Source: Candidatus Hydrogenisulfobacillus filiaventi
GTDB taxonomy: Bacteria; Bacillota; Sulfobacillia; Sulfobacillales; R501
Assembly (NCBI GenBank): GCA_902809825.1
Contig: LR778114.1
Span: forward strand, 2,356,001-2,420,000
Direction: 5' to 3'
Length of the DNA: 64,000 bases
The notes below the pieces were generated by a model. That model saw only the letters and a list, made by a program, of their open reading frames with translations. It was not told where the DNA came from and did no database searches. Shown piece by piece: positions 27,350 to 36,738 of this stretch (positions are counted from its first letter, which is position 1; each line of letters opens with the position of its first letter). The translations under genes and the position numbers were made by a program.

Positions 27350-28579
27350 ATGGGCAGGCGCAATGTGGTGATCACCGGCATGGGGGCGGTCACCGCCTTC
27401 GGACGCTCGGTGGAGGCCCTGTGGGCGGGGCTGCTGGCCGGGCGGCCGGCGCTGGCCCCGGAGCGGGTGCTGGGCGTGCCCCGGCCGGTCGTCATGGGAC
27501 GGGTTCCGGATGGGGCGGCCGAGGACGGGCTGGATCCCCGCCTGGTCCGGCAGACCGACCGCTTCATCCGTTTCGCCCTGGTGGCAGCGGAAGAGGCGGT
27601 GCGTCAGGCGGGCGACCCCTTCGCGGCCGTCCCCGCCCGCCGGGTGGGGGTGGTGCTGGGCAACTCGGCCGGCGGGCTGGAGACGGTACGGGAGGGAACC
27701 CTCACCCTGGAACGGGGCGGGCGGCTGCATCCCCACTTTGTGCCCGCCTTCATCCCCAACCTGGCCGCCGCCCACATCGCCATCCGGTTCGGCCTCGAAG
27801 GGCCCAACCTGACCGTCTCCACTGCCTGCGCGTCCGGCACCGACGCCCTGGGGGTGGCGCTGGACTGGATCCGGGCCGGACGCGCCGACGTGGTGGTAAC
27901 GGGCGGGGCGGAAAGCCTGCTGGTCCCGGAGATGATCGGGGGCCTCAGCGCCACCCGGGCGGTCTCCCCGGTCGGGGACCCCGAAATCGCCTGCCGCCCC
28001 TTTGACGCCCACCGTAGCGGCATGGTGATGGGGGAAGGCGCCGGCATCCTCATCTTCGAGGCCGAGGAGACCGCCCGGGCCCGGGGCGCCCGCCCCCTGG
28101 CCCGGGTCCTGGGGTACGGCACCCACGGCGACGGCACCCATCCGGTGGCCCCGGCCGCCGACGGCCACGGTGAACGGGCCGCCATGGAGGACTGCCTGGC
28201 AGACGCCGGCCTGGACCCCGCGGCGGTGGACTACATCAATGCCCACGGCACCGGCACCCTGCTCGGCGATCGCATCGAATGGGAATCCATCGCCGCCGTG
28301 GTCGGCACCCGCCCCCTGGTCTCCTCCATCAAAGGCGCCACCGGGCACCTGCTGGGGGCAGCCGGGGCGGTGGAGGCTGTGGTGACGGTGGAGGCCCTCA
28401 CCCGCGGGTGCATCCCGCCCACCACCGGGCACCGGATCCCCGACCCGGCCTGCCCCCTGCGCGTCGTCGCCGGGCAGGCCTATACCGGACCTGTGCAGGT
28501 GGCGCTGTCCAACTCCTTCGGCTTCGGAGGCCAGAATGCCACCATCGCCCTAGCCCGCTATGAGGGATCCGGGCTATGA
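27350..28579 (+). CDS. FabF-like beta-ketoacyl-ACP synthase
   Basis: A 409-residue condensing enzyme of the KAS II type. Catalytic Cys in STACASGTDAL, the two His in INAHGTGTLLGD and SIKGATGHLLGAAG, and the C-terminal NSFGFGGQNATIAL are all present. It starts at ATG with AAGGAGG. The stop overlaps the start of a malonyltransferase-like gene, and a hotdog thioesterase follows, so the operon looks like a small dedicated acyl-chain unit. No acyl-carrier-protein gene is present, so it is not the standard fab operon. Confidence 0.92.
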   Translation: MGRRNVVITGMGAVTAFGRSVEALWAGLLAGRPALAPERVLGVPRPVVMGRVPDGAAEDGLDPRLVRQTDRFIRFALVAAEEAVRQAGDPFAAVPARRVGVVLGNSAGGLETVREGTLTLERGGRLHPHFVPAFIPNLAAAHIAIRFGLEGPNLTVSTACASGTDALGVALDWIRAGRADVVVTGGAESLLVPEMIGGLSATRAVSPVGDPEIACRPFDAHRSGMVMGEGAGILIFEAEETARARGARPLARVLGYGTHGDGTHPVAPAADGHGERAAMEDCLADAGLDPAAVDYINAHGTGTLLGDRIEWESIAAVVGTRPLVSSIKGATGHLLGAAGAVEAVVTVEALTRGCIPPTTGHRIPDPACPLRVVAGQAYTGPVQVALSNSFGFGGQNATIALARYEGSGL

Positions 28580-29535
28580 CCCTCGCCTGCCTGTTTCCCG
28601 GCCAAGGCACCCAGAGCCCGGGCATGGGCCGCACCCTGGCAGCGGCCTACCCCGCCGCCGCCCGGATCTACGCCGAAGCCGACGCCCGGCTGGACTTCCC
28701 CCTCAGCCAGGTGTGCTGGAGCGGGCCCGACAGCCGCCTGGGGGATATCACCATCCAGCAGCTGGCCATCTTCACCACCAGCGTGGCCGCCTTCCAGGCC
28801 GCCCGCAGCGAGGGCTTCCATCCCCGCTGGGTGGCCGGAATCTCCCTGGGCGGGTTTGCAGCAGCCGTGGCGGCCGGGGCCTTAAGTTTCGCCGACGGCT
28901 TGCGAGCGGTGGCGGCGCGCGGGCGCTGTATGGCCGCCCATGCCGCCGCCGGAGGCATGTACGCCATCTGGGGCCTCCCCCGGCCGCTGCTCAACGCCGT
29001 GCTGGAAGACCTGGCCCGGCGGGGCGTGGCGGCCTACCGGGCGGTCCGCTACGGCACCGCCGAGCACCTGGTCGCCTGTCCGCCGGAAGGCGGTGAGCCC
29101 TTAAGCCAGGCGGTGGCCGGCCACGGCGGCCGGATCCGCCGCCTGCCCATCCCCATCCCCTCCCACAGCCCGCTGATGGCCGCCTCGGTACCCTGCCTGC
29201 GCCGGGCGCTGGAGGAGCTGGAATGGACCGACGCCGTCCGGCCCTGGATCGACGACGTAAACGGTCGCGTCCTCACCAGTGGGGCCGCCATCCGGGAAGC
29301 CCTCACCGTCCAGCCGGTGCGGGAGGTGCGGTGGCCGCTCCTGTTCCGGGCCCTCGTCCGCACCGGGGCCCGGACCTTCCTCGAGTGCGGCCCCGGTACC
29401 AGCATCAGCCGCCTGCTCCGCCGCCGGCGTCCGCAGCTGGCGGTGACGGCGTTCGACGAGTGTCTGCACTGGGTGGCCCCGCCGGCGGTGTTGGGCGCCG
29501 CCGGTACGGCGCCGCCGGGCCGGGTATCGCCATGA
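28576..29535 (+). CDS. FabD-like malonyl-CoA:ACP transacylase with altered GHSxG
   Basis: A 319-residue acyltransferase-fold protein: LFPGQGTQSPGMG near residue 6, the nucleophile elbow GISLGGFAAAVAAGA (family GHSLGE, so the His before the catalytic Ser is Ile), conserved Arg in RAVAARGRCM, the catalytic His in PIPSHSPLMAA and the C-terminal FLECGPGTSISRLL. The Ser/His dyad is intact. Translation is coupled to the FabF-like gene (ATGA) and to the next gene. Confidence 0.87.
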   Translation: MTLACLFPGQGTQSPGMGRTLAAAYPAAARIYAEADARLDFPLSQVCWSGPDSRLGDITIQQLAIFTTSVAAFQAARSEGFHPRWVAGISLGGFAAAVAAGALSFADGLRAVAARGRCMAAHAAAGGMYAIWGLPRPLLNAVLEDLARRGVAAYRAVRYGTAEHLVACPPEGGEPLSQAVAGHGGRIRRLPIPIPSHSPLMAASVPCLRRALEELEWTDAVRPWIDDVNGRVLTSGAAIREALTVQPVREVRWPLLFRALVRTGARTFLECGPGTSISRLLRRRRPQLAVTAFDECLHWVAPPAVLGAAGTAPPGRVSP

Positions 29536-30302
29536 CCCCGCCCGCCTTCCGCTTCCTGGGGCTGGACGCCGGCGGCCGGGTAGTCCTGCTCGATCACACC
29601 GGGCGGCCGATCTGGTGGGGACCGGCGGCGGGGCCCTGGCCGGAACCGGACGGGCCCCTATGGGCGGCGGCCGACCTCAGCCGGCTCACGACGCCCGGCC
29701 TGGGCCACCTGCCATGGGGACCCGCCGGAGGCGGGCTGCTGCTGGCCCCCGGCGCCCGCGGCTGGTCCGCCTACCGCCTGGCCCGCTGGGCCTGGCGCCT
29801 GCACCGGCGGGGGAGCGCACCAACCGGGACGGGTGCCGCCCTCCCCCAGGATCCTGGGTGCCATACCTGCGGCCACTTGGGCCTGATCTGGCAGGCGGAA
29901 GCCGGACGCGTGCGCGTGCAGGCCGCGGGGCCACTGTGGGCGGAGGCCGGCCACGGGCTGGTCTATGCCCTGTTGGATGAGACCATGGCCTGGGCGGTAG
30001 CCCTGCGGTGTGCCCGCTACCCCATCACCACCGGCCTGGCGGTGCGCTGGACCGCCCTCCCCTGGGGCCGGGCGCAGGACCGCCCGCTGGTGGTGGAAAG
30101 CCCCCTGCCGGAGGGCCCCTGCCGCCGCCTGATGCAGGCCCAGGCCCTGGCCCGATGGAACGGGGGCCCTCCCCTGGCCGCGGGCCGCGGCCGTTTTCTG
30201 CTCCGGGACCGCCGGGCCACCCTGGCGGTGGATGCCGGCTTCCGCTATGGGCCGGGCACCCTGGATCCCCTGGCCCCCATCCGTCACCCCATGACCGAAT
30301 AA
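29532..30302 (+). CDS. Hotdog-fold (PaaI-like) thioesterase with N-terminal extension
   Basis: A 256-residue protein. The first roughly 110 residues are not recognised. Then comes CHTCGHLGLIW, resembling the C..CG....GL motif that opens some hotdog thioesterases. The core GHGLVYALLDETMAWAVALR then matches the helix with the catalytic acidic residue, followed by GLAVRWTALPWG. The start overlaps the FabD-like stop, giving a KAS-acyltransferase-thioesterase operon. The 3' end overlaps the convergent fabL gene by 19 bases. Confidence 0.72.
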   Translation: MTPPAFRFLGLDAGGRVVLLDHTGRPIWWGPAAGPWPEPDGPLWAAADLSRLTTPGLGHLPWGPAGGGLLLAPGARGWSAYRLARWAWRLHRRGSAPTGTGAALPQDPGCHTCGHLGLIWQAEAGRVRVQAAGPLWAEAGHGLVYALLDETMAWAVALRCARYPITTGLAVRWTALPWGRAQDRPLVVESPLPEGPCRRLMQAQALARWNGGPPLAAGRGRFLLRDRRATLAVDAGFRYGPGTLDPLAPIRHPMTE

Positions 30303-31039
30303 CCGCCGTCCACCACCAGGGTGTGGCCGGTAATCATGGCTGCATCCGGGCCGGCCAGGAAGCGGACCGCCGCCGCCACGTCCGCAGGCTGGAGCGGCCG
30401 GTGCAGAGCGCTGCGGGTCACGAAGTCCTCCAGCATGGTATCGCGGGCGGGGTAATGGGACAGAGCCTCGGTGTCGACGGGGCCCGCCGACACGACGTTG
30501 ACCCGGACCCCCGCCGGTCCCAATTCACGGGCCAGGTGACGGGCCAGCGACTCCAGGGCCCCCTTGGAGGCCCCCACCAGGCCATAGTCGGGGTACGCCC
30601 GGATGCCGCCCAGGCTGCTGACGGCCACCAGCGCTGCCGGCCGGCGCCACCAGGGCGCGCAGGCCTGGGCCAGGGCCACCAGCCCGAAGGCGTTGGCCCC
30701 CAGGGTATAGGTCCAGTGGCGCAGGGTCGCCACCGACAACGGCCGGGCCACCCCCGAAGCGGCGTTGTGCACCGCCGCATCCACCCCGCCCCAGTCCTGC
30801 GCCACGGCTGCCACGAAGGCAGCCATGGCCTCCGGATCCCCGGCGTCCACCGCCTCCGCCCGCACCAGGGCCCCCGCCCGGCGGAAGGCCTCCACCGCCT
30901 CCCGGGCGGCCTGGCGGTGGCGCCGGAAGGTCAGGGCCACCCGCGCTCCTTCCTCCACGAAGGCCCGGGCGATGGCCAGCCCGATGCCCCGCGTGCCGCC
31001 CGTCACCACCACCACCTTGCCCTCCCAGCTGCCCGCCAT
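30284..31039 (-). CDS. fabL: Enoyl-ACP reductase III (FabL-type SDR)
   Basis: A 251-residue short-chain dehydrogenase. The cofactor loop VTGGTRGIGLAIA is near residue 12. NNAASGV-type HNAASGVARPL, ISSLGSIR-like VSSLGGIRAYPDY, then the Tyr...Lys pair (YGLVGASKGALE), and C-terminal MITGHTLVVDGGYS align closely with B. subtilis FabL rather than FabG. FabL catalyses NADPH-dependent reduction of enoyl-ACP. ATG 31039 has GGAGG upstream. It is convergent with the KAS-acyltransferase-thioesterase operon. Confidence 0.86.
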   Translation of the reverse strand: MAGSWEGKVVVVTGGTRGIGLAIARAFVEEGARVALTFRRHRQAAREAVEAFRRAGALVRAEAVDAGDPEAMAAFVAAVAQDWGGVDAAVHNAASGVARPLSVATLRHWTYTLGANAFGLVALAQACAPWWRRPAALVAVSSLGGIRAYPDYGLVGASKGALESLARHLARELGPAGVRVNVVSAGPVDTEALSHYPARDTMLEDFVTRSALHRPLQPADVAAAVRFLAGPDAAMITGHTLVVDGGYSVMG

Positions 31040-31179
31040 GGCTGTCCCTCCTCCGCAAGGTTCCGGGCGCAAATTGTACCTGCCCCCCGGGCGGGGGGCA
31101 ACCGCCGTTGATGGACGCGCCGGCCCGCTTAGGATAGCCTAAGACGCATGAGACCGACTCCGGCCGGGGCGTCCCCGGC

Positions 31180-32784
31180 ATGACCGGTGGCCTGTTGCTG
31201 GAACTGCTGGCGGGCCTAGCTCTTTTCTCCTTCGGGCTCACCGAAACCGCAGACGGGGTGGGCCGCCTGGCCGGCGGCTGGCTGCGCACCCTGGTGCTGC
31301 GCCTGGGCCGCACGCCCTGGGGCGCAGTGGCCCTCGGCACCCTGACCACGGTGCTGGCGGGCTCCTCCAGCGCCATCACCGTCATGGCGGTGGGCTTCAC
31401 CAGCGCCGGCGTGCTGACCCTGGCCCGCACCCTGGACGTAATGCTGGGCGCCGCCATCGGCACCACCCTCACCGTGCAGCTGGTCTCCTTCGACTGGATC
31501 CGCTATGCCCCCCTGCTGCTGCTGGCCGGGATGGTGCTCCACTTCGCCGAGCGGGGACGCCGGCAGCCGGGGGCGGCCCGCCTGGTGCTGGGCTTCGGCC
31601 TACTGTTCTACGGCATGCTGGAGATGATCGGCGCGGTGCACGGCCTCGCCGGGTCCGCCGCCTTCCGGCGCGGGCTAGCTGCCATGGCCGCCGCGCCGGC
31701 CGCCGCCTTCCTGGCCGGACTGGCGGTGACCGCCCTCATCCAGAACTCCGCCACCGTCATCGCGCTGGCGGTGACCTTCAGCCTCCACCATCTGCTGCCC
31801 CTCGACAGCGGCCTCCTGGTGGTGCTGGGCGCCAACGTGGGCTCCACCGCGGCCGTCACCTATTCCGCCTTTTTGGGCGGTCCCGCCGCCGCTCGCCGGG
31901 CGGCCATGGCTTACGTGTTCATGAAAGCGGGCGGGGCCGCCCTCGCCGTCCTGGCCCTGCCCTGGTTCGCACGCCTGGACCTGGCCCTCAGCCCCGCCCC
32001 CGGCCGCGTCCTGGCGGACGCCCATACCCTTTTCAACCTCCTCAACGCCCTGCTCTTTCTGCCCTGGACCGGGCGACTGGCGGCGGCGGTAAACCGGCTG
32101 GTCCCCGACCGCACACAACGCCCGGTGGCGCCTCTGCTGGATCCGCGCTACCTCGACGACCCCCGTGAAGCCCTGGAGCGGGCCCGCCGGGAGGTGGAGC
32201 GCATGGCCCGCCTCATAGGCCAGGACATCCTGCCCCCCTGGCTCGGCTACCTGCACCAGCCCGCGGAAGGCACCGCCCGTGCCCTCCACCAGGCGGAGGC
32301 GGATGTCGACCTCCTCCATCACGCTGTAGCCGTCTTCCTCATCGCCATGGCCCACCGGCGGGCCGGCCTGGCCGAAAGCGAGCGCCTGGAGCAGATCCGG
32401 CTGCTCTATCTGGCCAACCACCTGGAACACCTGGCCGACGGCCTGCTCAAGGCCGCCGCCACCCGGGCCAAGCTGGCCCAGCGCGGGTTCTGGTCCCCGG
32501 ATGTGGACCGGGGCATGGGGGAGATCGCGGAGGACATCCGCCGGCAATACGGGCGCTTCCTGGAAGCGCTCACGACCCGCGACCCCGGGGTGGCCGCCGC
32601 CCTGGTCCAGGCCCTGCCCGGCATCCTGCGCAAGGAGACGGAAGTCCGCCTCTACATCCTCACCCGTTTGGCGGAACAGGAAGGGGTACCGGCCATCGGC
32701 ACCGTGCTAGAGCTGTCCGACGACCTCGCCGTCATCGGTCAGCGCCTGGCCACCCTCGGCCGGGTCCTGCTCGGCATCTACTGA
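31180..32784 (+). CDS. Na+/phosphate cotransporter with PhoU-like domain
   Basis: A 534-residue NptA/YjbB-type symporter. The two inverted repeats each carry the signature: TTVLAGSSSAITVMAVG near 65-80 and TALIQNSATVIALAV near 183-200. About nine membrane helices run to residue 310, followed by a cytoplasmic helical PhoU-like domain (about 330-534). It would import phosphate with sodium. The start ATG 31180 has no strong ribosome site. Confidence 0.9.
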   Translation: MTGGLLLELLAGLALFSFGLTETADGVGRLAGGWLRTLVLRLGRTPWGAVALGTLTTVLAGSSSAITVMAVGFTSAGVLTLARTLDVMLGAAIGTTLTVQLVSFDWIRYAPLLLLAGMVLHFAERGRRQPGAARLVLGFGLLFYGMLEMIGAVHGLAGSAAFRRGLAAMAAAPAAAFLAGLAVTALIQNSATVIALAVTFSLHHLLPLDSGLLVVLGANVGSTAAVTYSAFLGGPAAARRAAMAYVFMKAGGAALAVLALPWFARLDLALSPAPGRVLADAHTLFNLLNALLFLPWTGRLAAAVNRLVPDRTQRPVAPLLDPRYLDDPREALERARREVERMARLIGQDILPPWLGYLHQPAEGTARALHQAEADVDLLHHAVAVFLIAMAHRRAGLAESERLEQIRLLYLANHLEHLADGLLKAAATRAKLAQRGFWSPDVDRGMGEIAEDIRRQYGRFLEALTTRDPGVAAALVQALPGILRKETEVRLYILTRLAEQEGVPAIGTVLELSDDLAVIGQRLATLGRVLLGIY

Positions 32785-35165
32785 ACCGCGGCCTCCGCCG
32801 CCCAGGCGGCTTCGCTCTCGGCCAGCATGCGGTCGAGGTACGCCACCAGGTCGCCGGCCAGAGGGAAGCGGCGGTCCTGCACCGGCCGCCAGCCGAACCC
32901 GCCCCCCGGGCGGGCCACCACCGCTCCCGCCCGCCGCGCCTGCTCCCAGCTGCGCACCAGAGCGGCCTGCGGATCCCGCAACAGAGGGGCTGCCAGGGCC
33001 CTGCGCGGCAGCCGATCCACCAGGGCCAGCGCCGCCTTCAGGGCCTGCTGCCGGTCCGCCACCCCCTGCGGATGCCGGCGGAAGACCCGGGCCCAAACCT
33101 GGCTCGGCACCACCGGACGCGCGGCCGCCAGCCGCTGTTGTAGGTCCGCCCCGGCAGGGATGGGTATCAGCCGGCAATAGCAGGTGAGGGGACCCGGCGC
33201 CCAAGGATCATAGGTCACCGCCACCCCCACCACCGCCCGTGCCAACGGGGCCAAGCGGTCCCACAGCAGGCGCAGCCGGCCAATGGCACCGGAGGCGCTC
33301 ATCCGGCCCTCGGGGGTCAGGAACAGGATGCCGCCCTGACGGAAGCGGGCGGTGATGGCGGCCAGTTGCGCCTCCACCCGCGGGCGCAGGCTGGCGATCA
33401 CCTCCGCCCGGTAGGGGCTCTGCAGCACAGCTGGGGTCACCTCCGCCCGGGCGGCACGGGCTCGGTCGCCCCACAGCACCCGCAGGGGGGCCGCCGGATC
33501 GAGCCCGTCCAGGGCCCGGGGCAGAAAGACCGTTCCCAGAGGGCGGTCGCCGTGCCGCTGGTAGACCTCATAGGCCACACTCCGCAGCGGGCGGCGATGG
33601 AGCTGATTCTCTACCGGCAGCACGCCCAGGGCCGTCAGCACCTGGGGCAGGGGGACCCACGCCAGCAGCCGCCCCCAGGTCCCCCCCAGACGGTCCCCCA
33701 AAAACCCCGGCTCGAAGAGCCGCTGCGAAGCCACCAGGTACAGGGGAAGGCGCCAGGGGCGGGCCAGGCCCAGCCAGGCCGGCAGGACCAGACCTTCCAG
33801 ATCGTGGAGGTGATTGGCCACCACCAGCACCGGACCGGGACCGGCCGGGAGGCGGCCCTGCAGATGGATGCGGTAGCGCAGGCGGGCGTAGGTCCAGATG
33901 GCGGCAGCCAGCGCCCGCGCCAGCAGGGCCCGTCCCCAGGGCAGGCGGGGTTCCGCCCCGGCCTCCCGCCGTCGGCCGACTGCCAGGGCGGCGCCGGACG
34001 CGGTCAGGAAACTGGCCGCCGCCAGCAGGAAGAGCACCCGGTATCCGGTTGCGGGACGCGGGAAACGGCCCAGGATCCAGCCTCCCACCAGCGGCGCCAC
34101 CACCGCCGGCACGTTGGAGGCGGTCCCCCACCACCCGAGGTCCTGGCCCATGTGCTCGGCCCGGGGCAGGGTATCGAGCGCCAGCGCCCAGCCGGTGGAC
34201 AGGAAGGCCCCGTACCCCAGGCCGTACAGGACCGCAAACCCCAGCATAGCGTCCAGCCGCGGCCAGAGGGCGAAGCCGAGCACCGCTGCCGCCATGGGCA
34301 GGCCTGAGAGGGCCACCACCAGGGGACGGCCGCTGCGGTCGGACCACCGGCCCATGCCCAGGCTGGCCAGCACCGCCCCCAACAGGGCCAGGATGGCGAT
34401 GCCGGCGGTTCCCGAGGCCGGCCGGGTCAGGTGAAGGACATCCCGCACAAAGTACAGGATGAAGGTCATCAGCAATACCTGGCCGAAGGTGACGAGGAAG
34501 CGGACCAGAAACGCGAGGGCAAAGTCCCGCGGCACCCCGCCCCGCCCCGCTGCAGCCGGGGCGGCCGGGACGGCTGCCCCCGGCCGCACCCCCAGCCAGA
34601 CGGTGACCGCCCCGGCTGTCACCGCCAGCATCATCAGCCGCAGCACGGCGGCGGCAGGCAGCAGGGCCCCGGTGCCCAGGCCCCCGATGGTGCCGAGCAG
34701 CACCGCCGCCCCCATATAGCCGGCGGCCTGGCCGCGCTGGTCGCCCGGCACCCATTCCGGCAGCAGCACCTCATAGGCGGCCTCGGCCACGTTAGATCCC
34801 ACCGCCACCAGCACGAAGCCCCCTACCAGGTCCCGCAAGCCGCCGGTGACGGCCATCAGATACAGCCCGCCGGTATCCAGGAGTGCGCCCGCCGCCACCA
34901 TGTGCTGGCGCCGGCCGCCCCGGCGCCGGATGCGGTCCGACAGCCAGCCGGCCAAAGGCCGGCCGGTCACCGCCACCGCCGCAGCCAGCGCCGCCAGGCG
35001 GGCCAGGTCGGCGGTATGAGCCGGACCGGCCCGTCGCAACAGGGCCTCCGGCAGCACAATCGTCATCAGGGCCGAGCCCTGGAAGTTGAGGCTGAACCAG
35101 AAGGAAGCCAGCACCATCTGCTGCGCCAGGGTGCCCCGCCACACCGCGGGTTCCGGTACCCGCAC
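32778..35165 (-). CDS. MFS transporter fused to a PlsC-type acyltransferase
   Basis: A 795-residue two-domain protein. Residues 1 to about 400 form a 12-helix MFS transporter with GRPLAGWLSDRIRRRGGRR (motif A) and a second motif GMGRWSDRSGRP. Residues about 425-795 form an acyltransferase domain with VLVVANHLHDLEGLVLPAW (NHx4E in place of the usual NHx4D) and FLTPEGRMSASG (in place of FPEGTRS). Such fusions recall LplT-Aas systems that flip and re-acylate lysophospholipids. No AMP-binding ligase domain is present. It starts at GTG behind GGGAGGG. Confidence 0.83.
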   Translation of the reverse strand: MRVPEPAVWRGTLAQQMVLASFWFSLNFQGSALMTIVLPEALLRRAGPAHTADLARLAALAAAVAVTGRPLAGWLSDRIRRRGGRRQHMVAAGALLDTGGLYLMAVTGGLRDLVGGFVLVAVGSNVAEAAYEVLLPEWVPGDQRGQAAGYMGAAVLLGTIGGLGTGALLPAAAVLRLMMLAVTAGAVTVWLGVRPGAAVPAAPAAAGRGGVPRDFALAFLVRFLVTFGQVLLMTFILYFVRDVLHLTRPASGTAGIAILALLGAVLASLGMGRWSDRSGRPLVVALSGLPMAAAVLGFALWPRLDAMLGFAVLYGLGYGAFLSTGWALALDTLPRAEHMGQDLGWWGTASNVPAVVAPLVGGWILGRFPRPATGYRVLFLLAAASFLTASGAALAVGRRREAGAEPRLPWGRALLARALAAAIWTYARLRYRIHLQGRLPAGPGPVLVVANHLHDLEGLVLPAWLGLARPWRLPLYLVASQRLFEPGFLGDRLGGTWGRLLAWVPLPQVLTALGVLPVENQLHRRPLRSVAYEVYQRHGDRPLGTVFLPRALDGLDPAAPLRVLWGDRARAARAEVTPAVLQSPYRAEVIASLRPRVEAQLAAITARFRQGGILFLTPEGRMSASGAIGRLRLLWDRLAPLARAVVGVAVTYDPWAPGPLTCYCRLIPIPAGADLQQRLAAARPVVPSQVWARVFRRHPQGVADRQQALKAALALVDRLPRRALAAPLLRDPQAALVRSWEQARRAGAVVARPGGGFGWRPVQDRRFPLAGDLVAYLDRMLAESEAAWAAEAAVQ

Positions 35166-35257
35166 CGGAATCCCTCCCGTCCATCCATGTTCCTCGCGAT
35201 TCCTTGCCGGTACGAAACATCGCGTTCATTCTACTGCGGGTCCGCCGCCGCCGGCGC

Positions 35258-35294
35258 AAAACGCGGCAGTCCCCGCGCGGGAGCGGGGACTGCC
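35258..35294 (-). terminator. Intrinsic terminator after aspartate kinase
   Basis: Perfect 12-base stem GGCAGTCCCCGC / GCGGGGACTGCC followed on the minus strand by GCGTTTTGCG, 11 bases past the lysC stop. The T-tract is short. Confidence 0.7.
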
Positions 35295-35305
35295 GGCCTC
35301 AGCGC

Positions 35306-36538
35306 TTACTCCTCAACCTGGATGGCGCCCTCCCCCAGGTTGAAGGCCTCATGGACCGCTTTCAGGGCCCGATGGGCATGTTCGCGCGCAATCAGGCAGG
35401 AAATCTTGATCTCGGAGGTGCCGATGAGCTCAATGTTGATACCCGCATCCGCCAGGGCGCGAAAGACCCGGGCCGCCACCCCCGGCCGGCCCAGCATCCC
35501 GGTGCCCACCGCCGACACCTTGGCCACCCCGCGGTCCACCACCACTGCACGCCCGTGCAGTTCCGCCAGCACCCGCTCTGCTTCCGCCACCGCCCGGTCG
35601 GTGTCAGCCTCCGCCACCGTGAAGGCCATGTCGTTGAGCTGGTCGTGGGACAGGGACTGGATGATAAGGTCCACGTTGATGCCCTTGGCCGCCAGCGCCT
35701 CGAACAGCCGGGCCGCCACCCCGGGGGCGTCGGGCACCCCGGTGAGCCCGATCTTGGCGATGTGGGTGTTGAGCGCCACGGCCGTCACCGGGCTCAAGGT
35801 CACCGACGGATGGCCGTCGATGACCGTCCCGGGGTCCTCCTCCTCGAAGGTCGACCGGGCATGGATGGTGACGTTGCGGTCCCAGGCGTATTCGACTGCC
35901 TTAGTCTGCAGCACCTGCGCGCCCTGGGCCGCCAGTTCCAGCATGTCCGAATAGGGCAGGTGGGCCAGTTTGGCGGCATCCGGGACCACCCGCGGATCAG
36001 CGGTGAAGACCCCCGCCACGTCCGAGTAGATCTCGCAGCGGTCGGCCTCCAGGGCACCGGCCAGGGCGATCGCGGTCAGGTCGGACCCGCCCCGCCCCAG
36101 GGTGGTGATGTCGCCGTCGGGGCCCTCCCCTTGAAAGCCGGCCACCACCGGGGTGAGGCCGAGGGCCAGGGCCTGCCGCAGCCGTCGGGGTTCCACCCCC
36201 GTGATGCGGGCGTTGCCGTGCTGCCCATCGGTGCGGATGCCAGCCTGCGGCCCGGTGAAAGAGCGCGCCGGTACCCCGGCCGTCTCCAGGGCCATGGCCA
36301 TGAGGGCGATGCTCTGCATCTCCCCCGTCGCCAGGAGGGCGTCCATCTCCCGCGGAGGCAGGGTGGTACTGAGGTCCCGCGCCTTGGCCAGAAGGTCGTC
36401 GGTGCTGTCCCCCATGGCCGAGACCACTACCACTACCTGGTGACCTTCCGCCACCGTGCGTGCCACCCGTTCTGCCACCCGCCGGATATGGTCGGTGGTG
36501 GCCAATGAACTGCCGCCGAACTTCTGCACTAACAGCAC
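35306..36538 (-). CDS. lysC: Aspartate kinase
   Basis: First enzyme of the lysine/threonine/methionine/diaminopimelate pathway. A 410-residue enzyme with VQKFGGSSLA at 4-13, VVVSAMGDSTDDLL, TLGRGGSDLTAIALA and DVAGVFTADPR. Two C-terminal ACT domains (GVPDAPGVAARLFEALAAKG and LGRPGVAARVFRALADAG) should bind the feedback inhibitor. It starts at GTG behind AAAGGGAG. It is single-gene, with its own terminator. Confidence 0.96.
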   Translation of the reverse strand: MLLVQKFGGSSLATTDHIRRVAERVARTVAEGHQVVVVVSAMGDSTDDLLAKARDLSTTLPPREMDALLATGEMQSIALMAMALETAGVPARSFTGPQAGIRTDGQHGNARITGVEPRRLRQALALGLTPVVAGFQGEGPDGDITTLGRGGSDLTAIALAGALEADRCEIYSDVAGVFTADPRVVPDAAKLAHLPYSDMLELAAQGAQVLQTKAVEYAWDRNVTIHARSTFEEEDPGTVIDGHPSVTLSPVTAVALNTHIAKIGLTGVPDAPGVAARLFEALAAKGINVDLIIQSLSHDQLNDMAFTVAEADTDRAVAEAERVLAELHGRAVVVDRGVAKVSAVGTGMLGRPGVAARVFRALADAGINIELIGTSEIKISCLIAREHAHRALKAVHEAFNLGEGAIQVEE

Positions 36539-36738
36539 GGGCCCTCTCCCTTTCCTGCAACCGCCGGCCTGCCGCGTCCTTCCCCATCATGCCACAACCG
36601 CATACCGGCTCCGATACTCCAGCACTTCATTTTACGATGCCGAGACGCCGCCGGCCGCCGACATTTGGGCATGCATCCGGGGCCCGATGGTCCGGCCATG
36701 CTAAGGGTGGCGCCCCGGCGCGCCGGAAGGAGGCGGCG

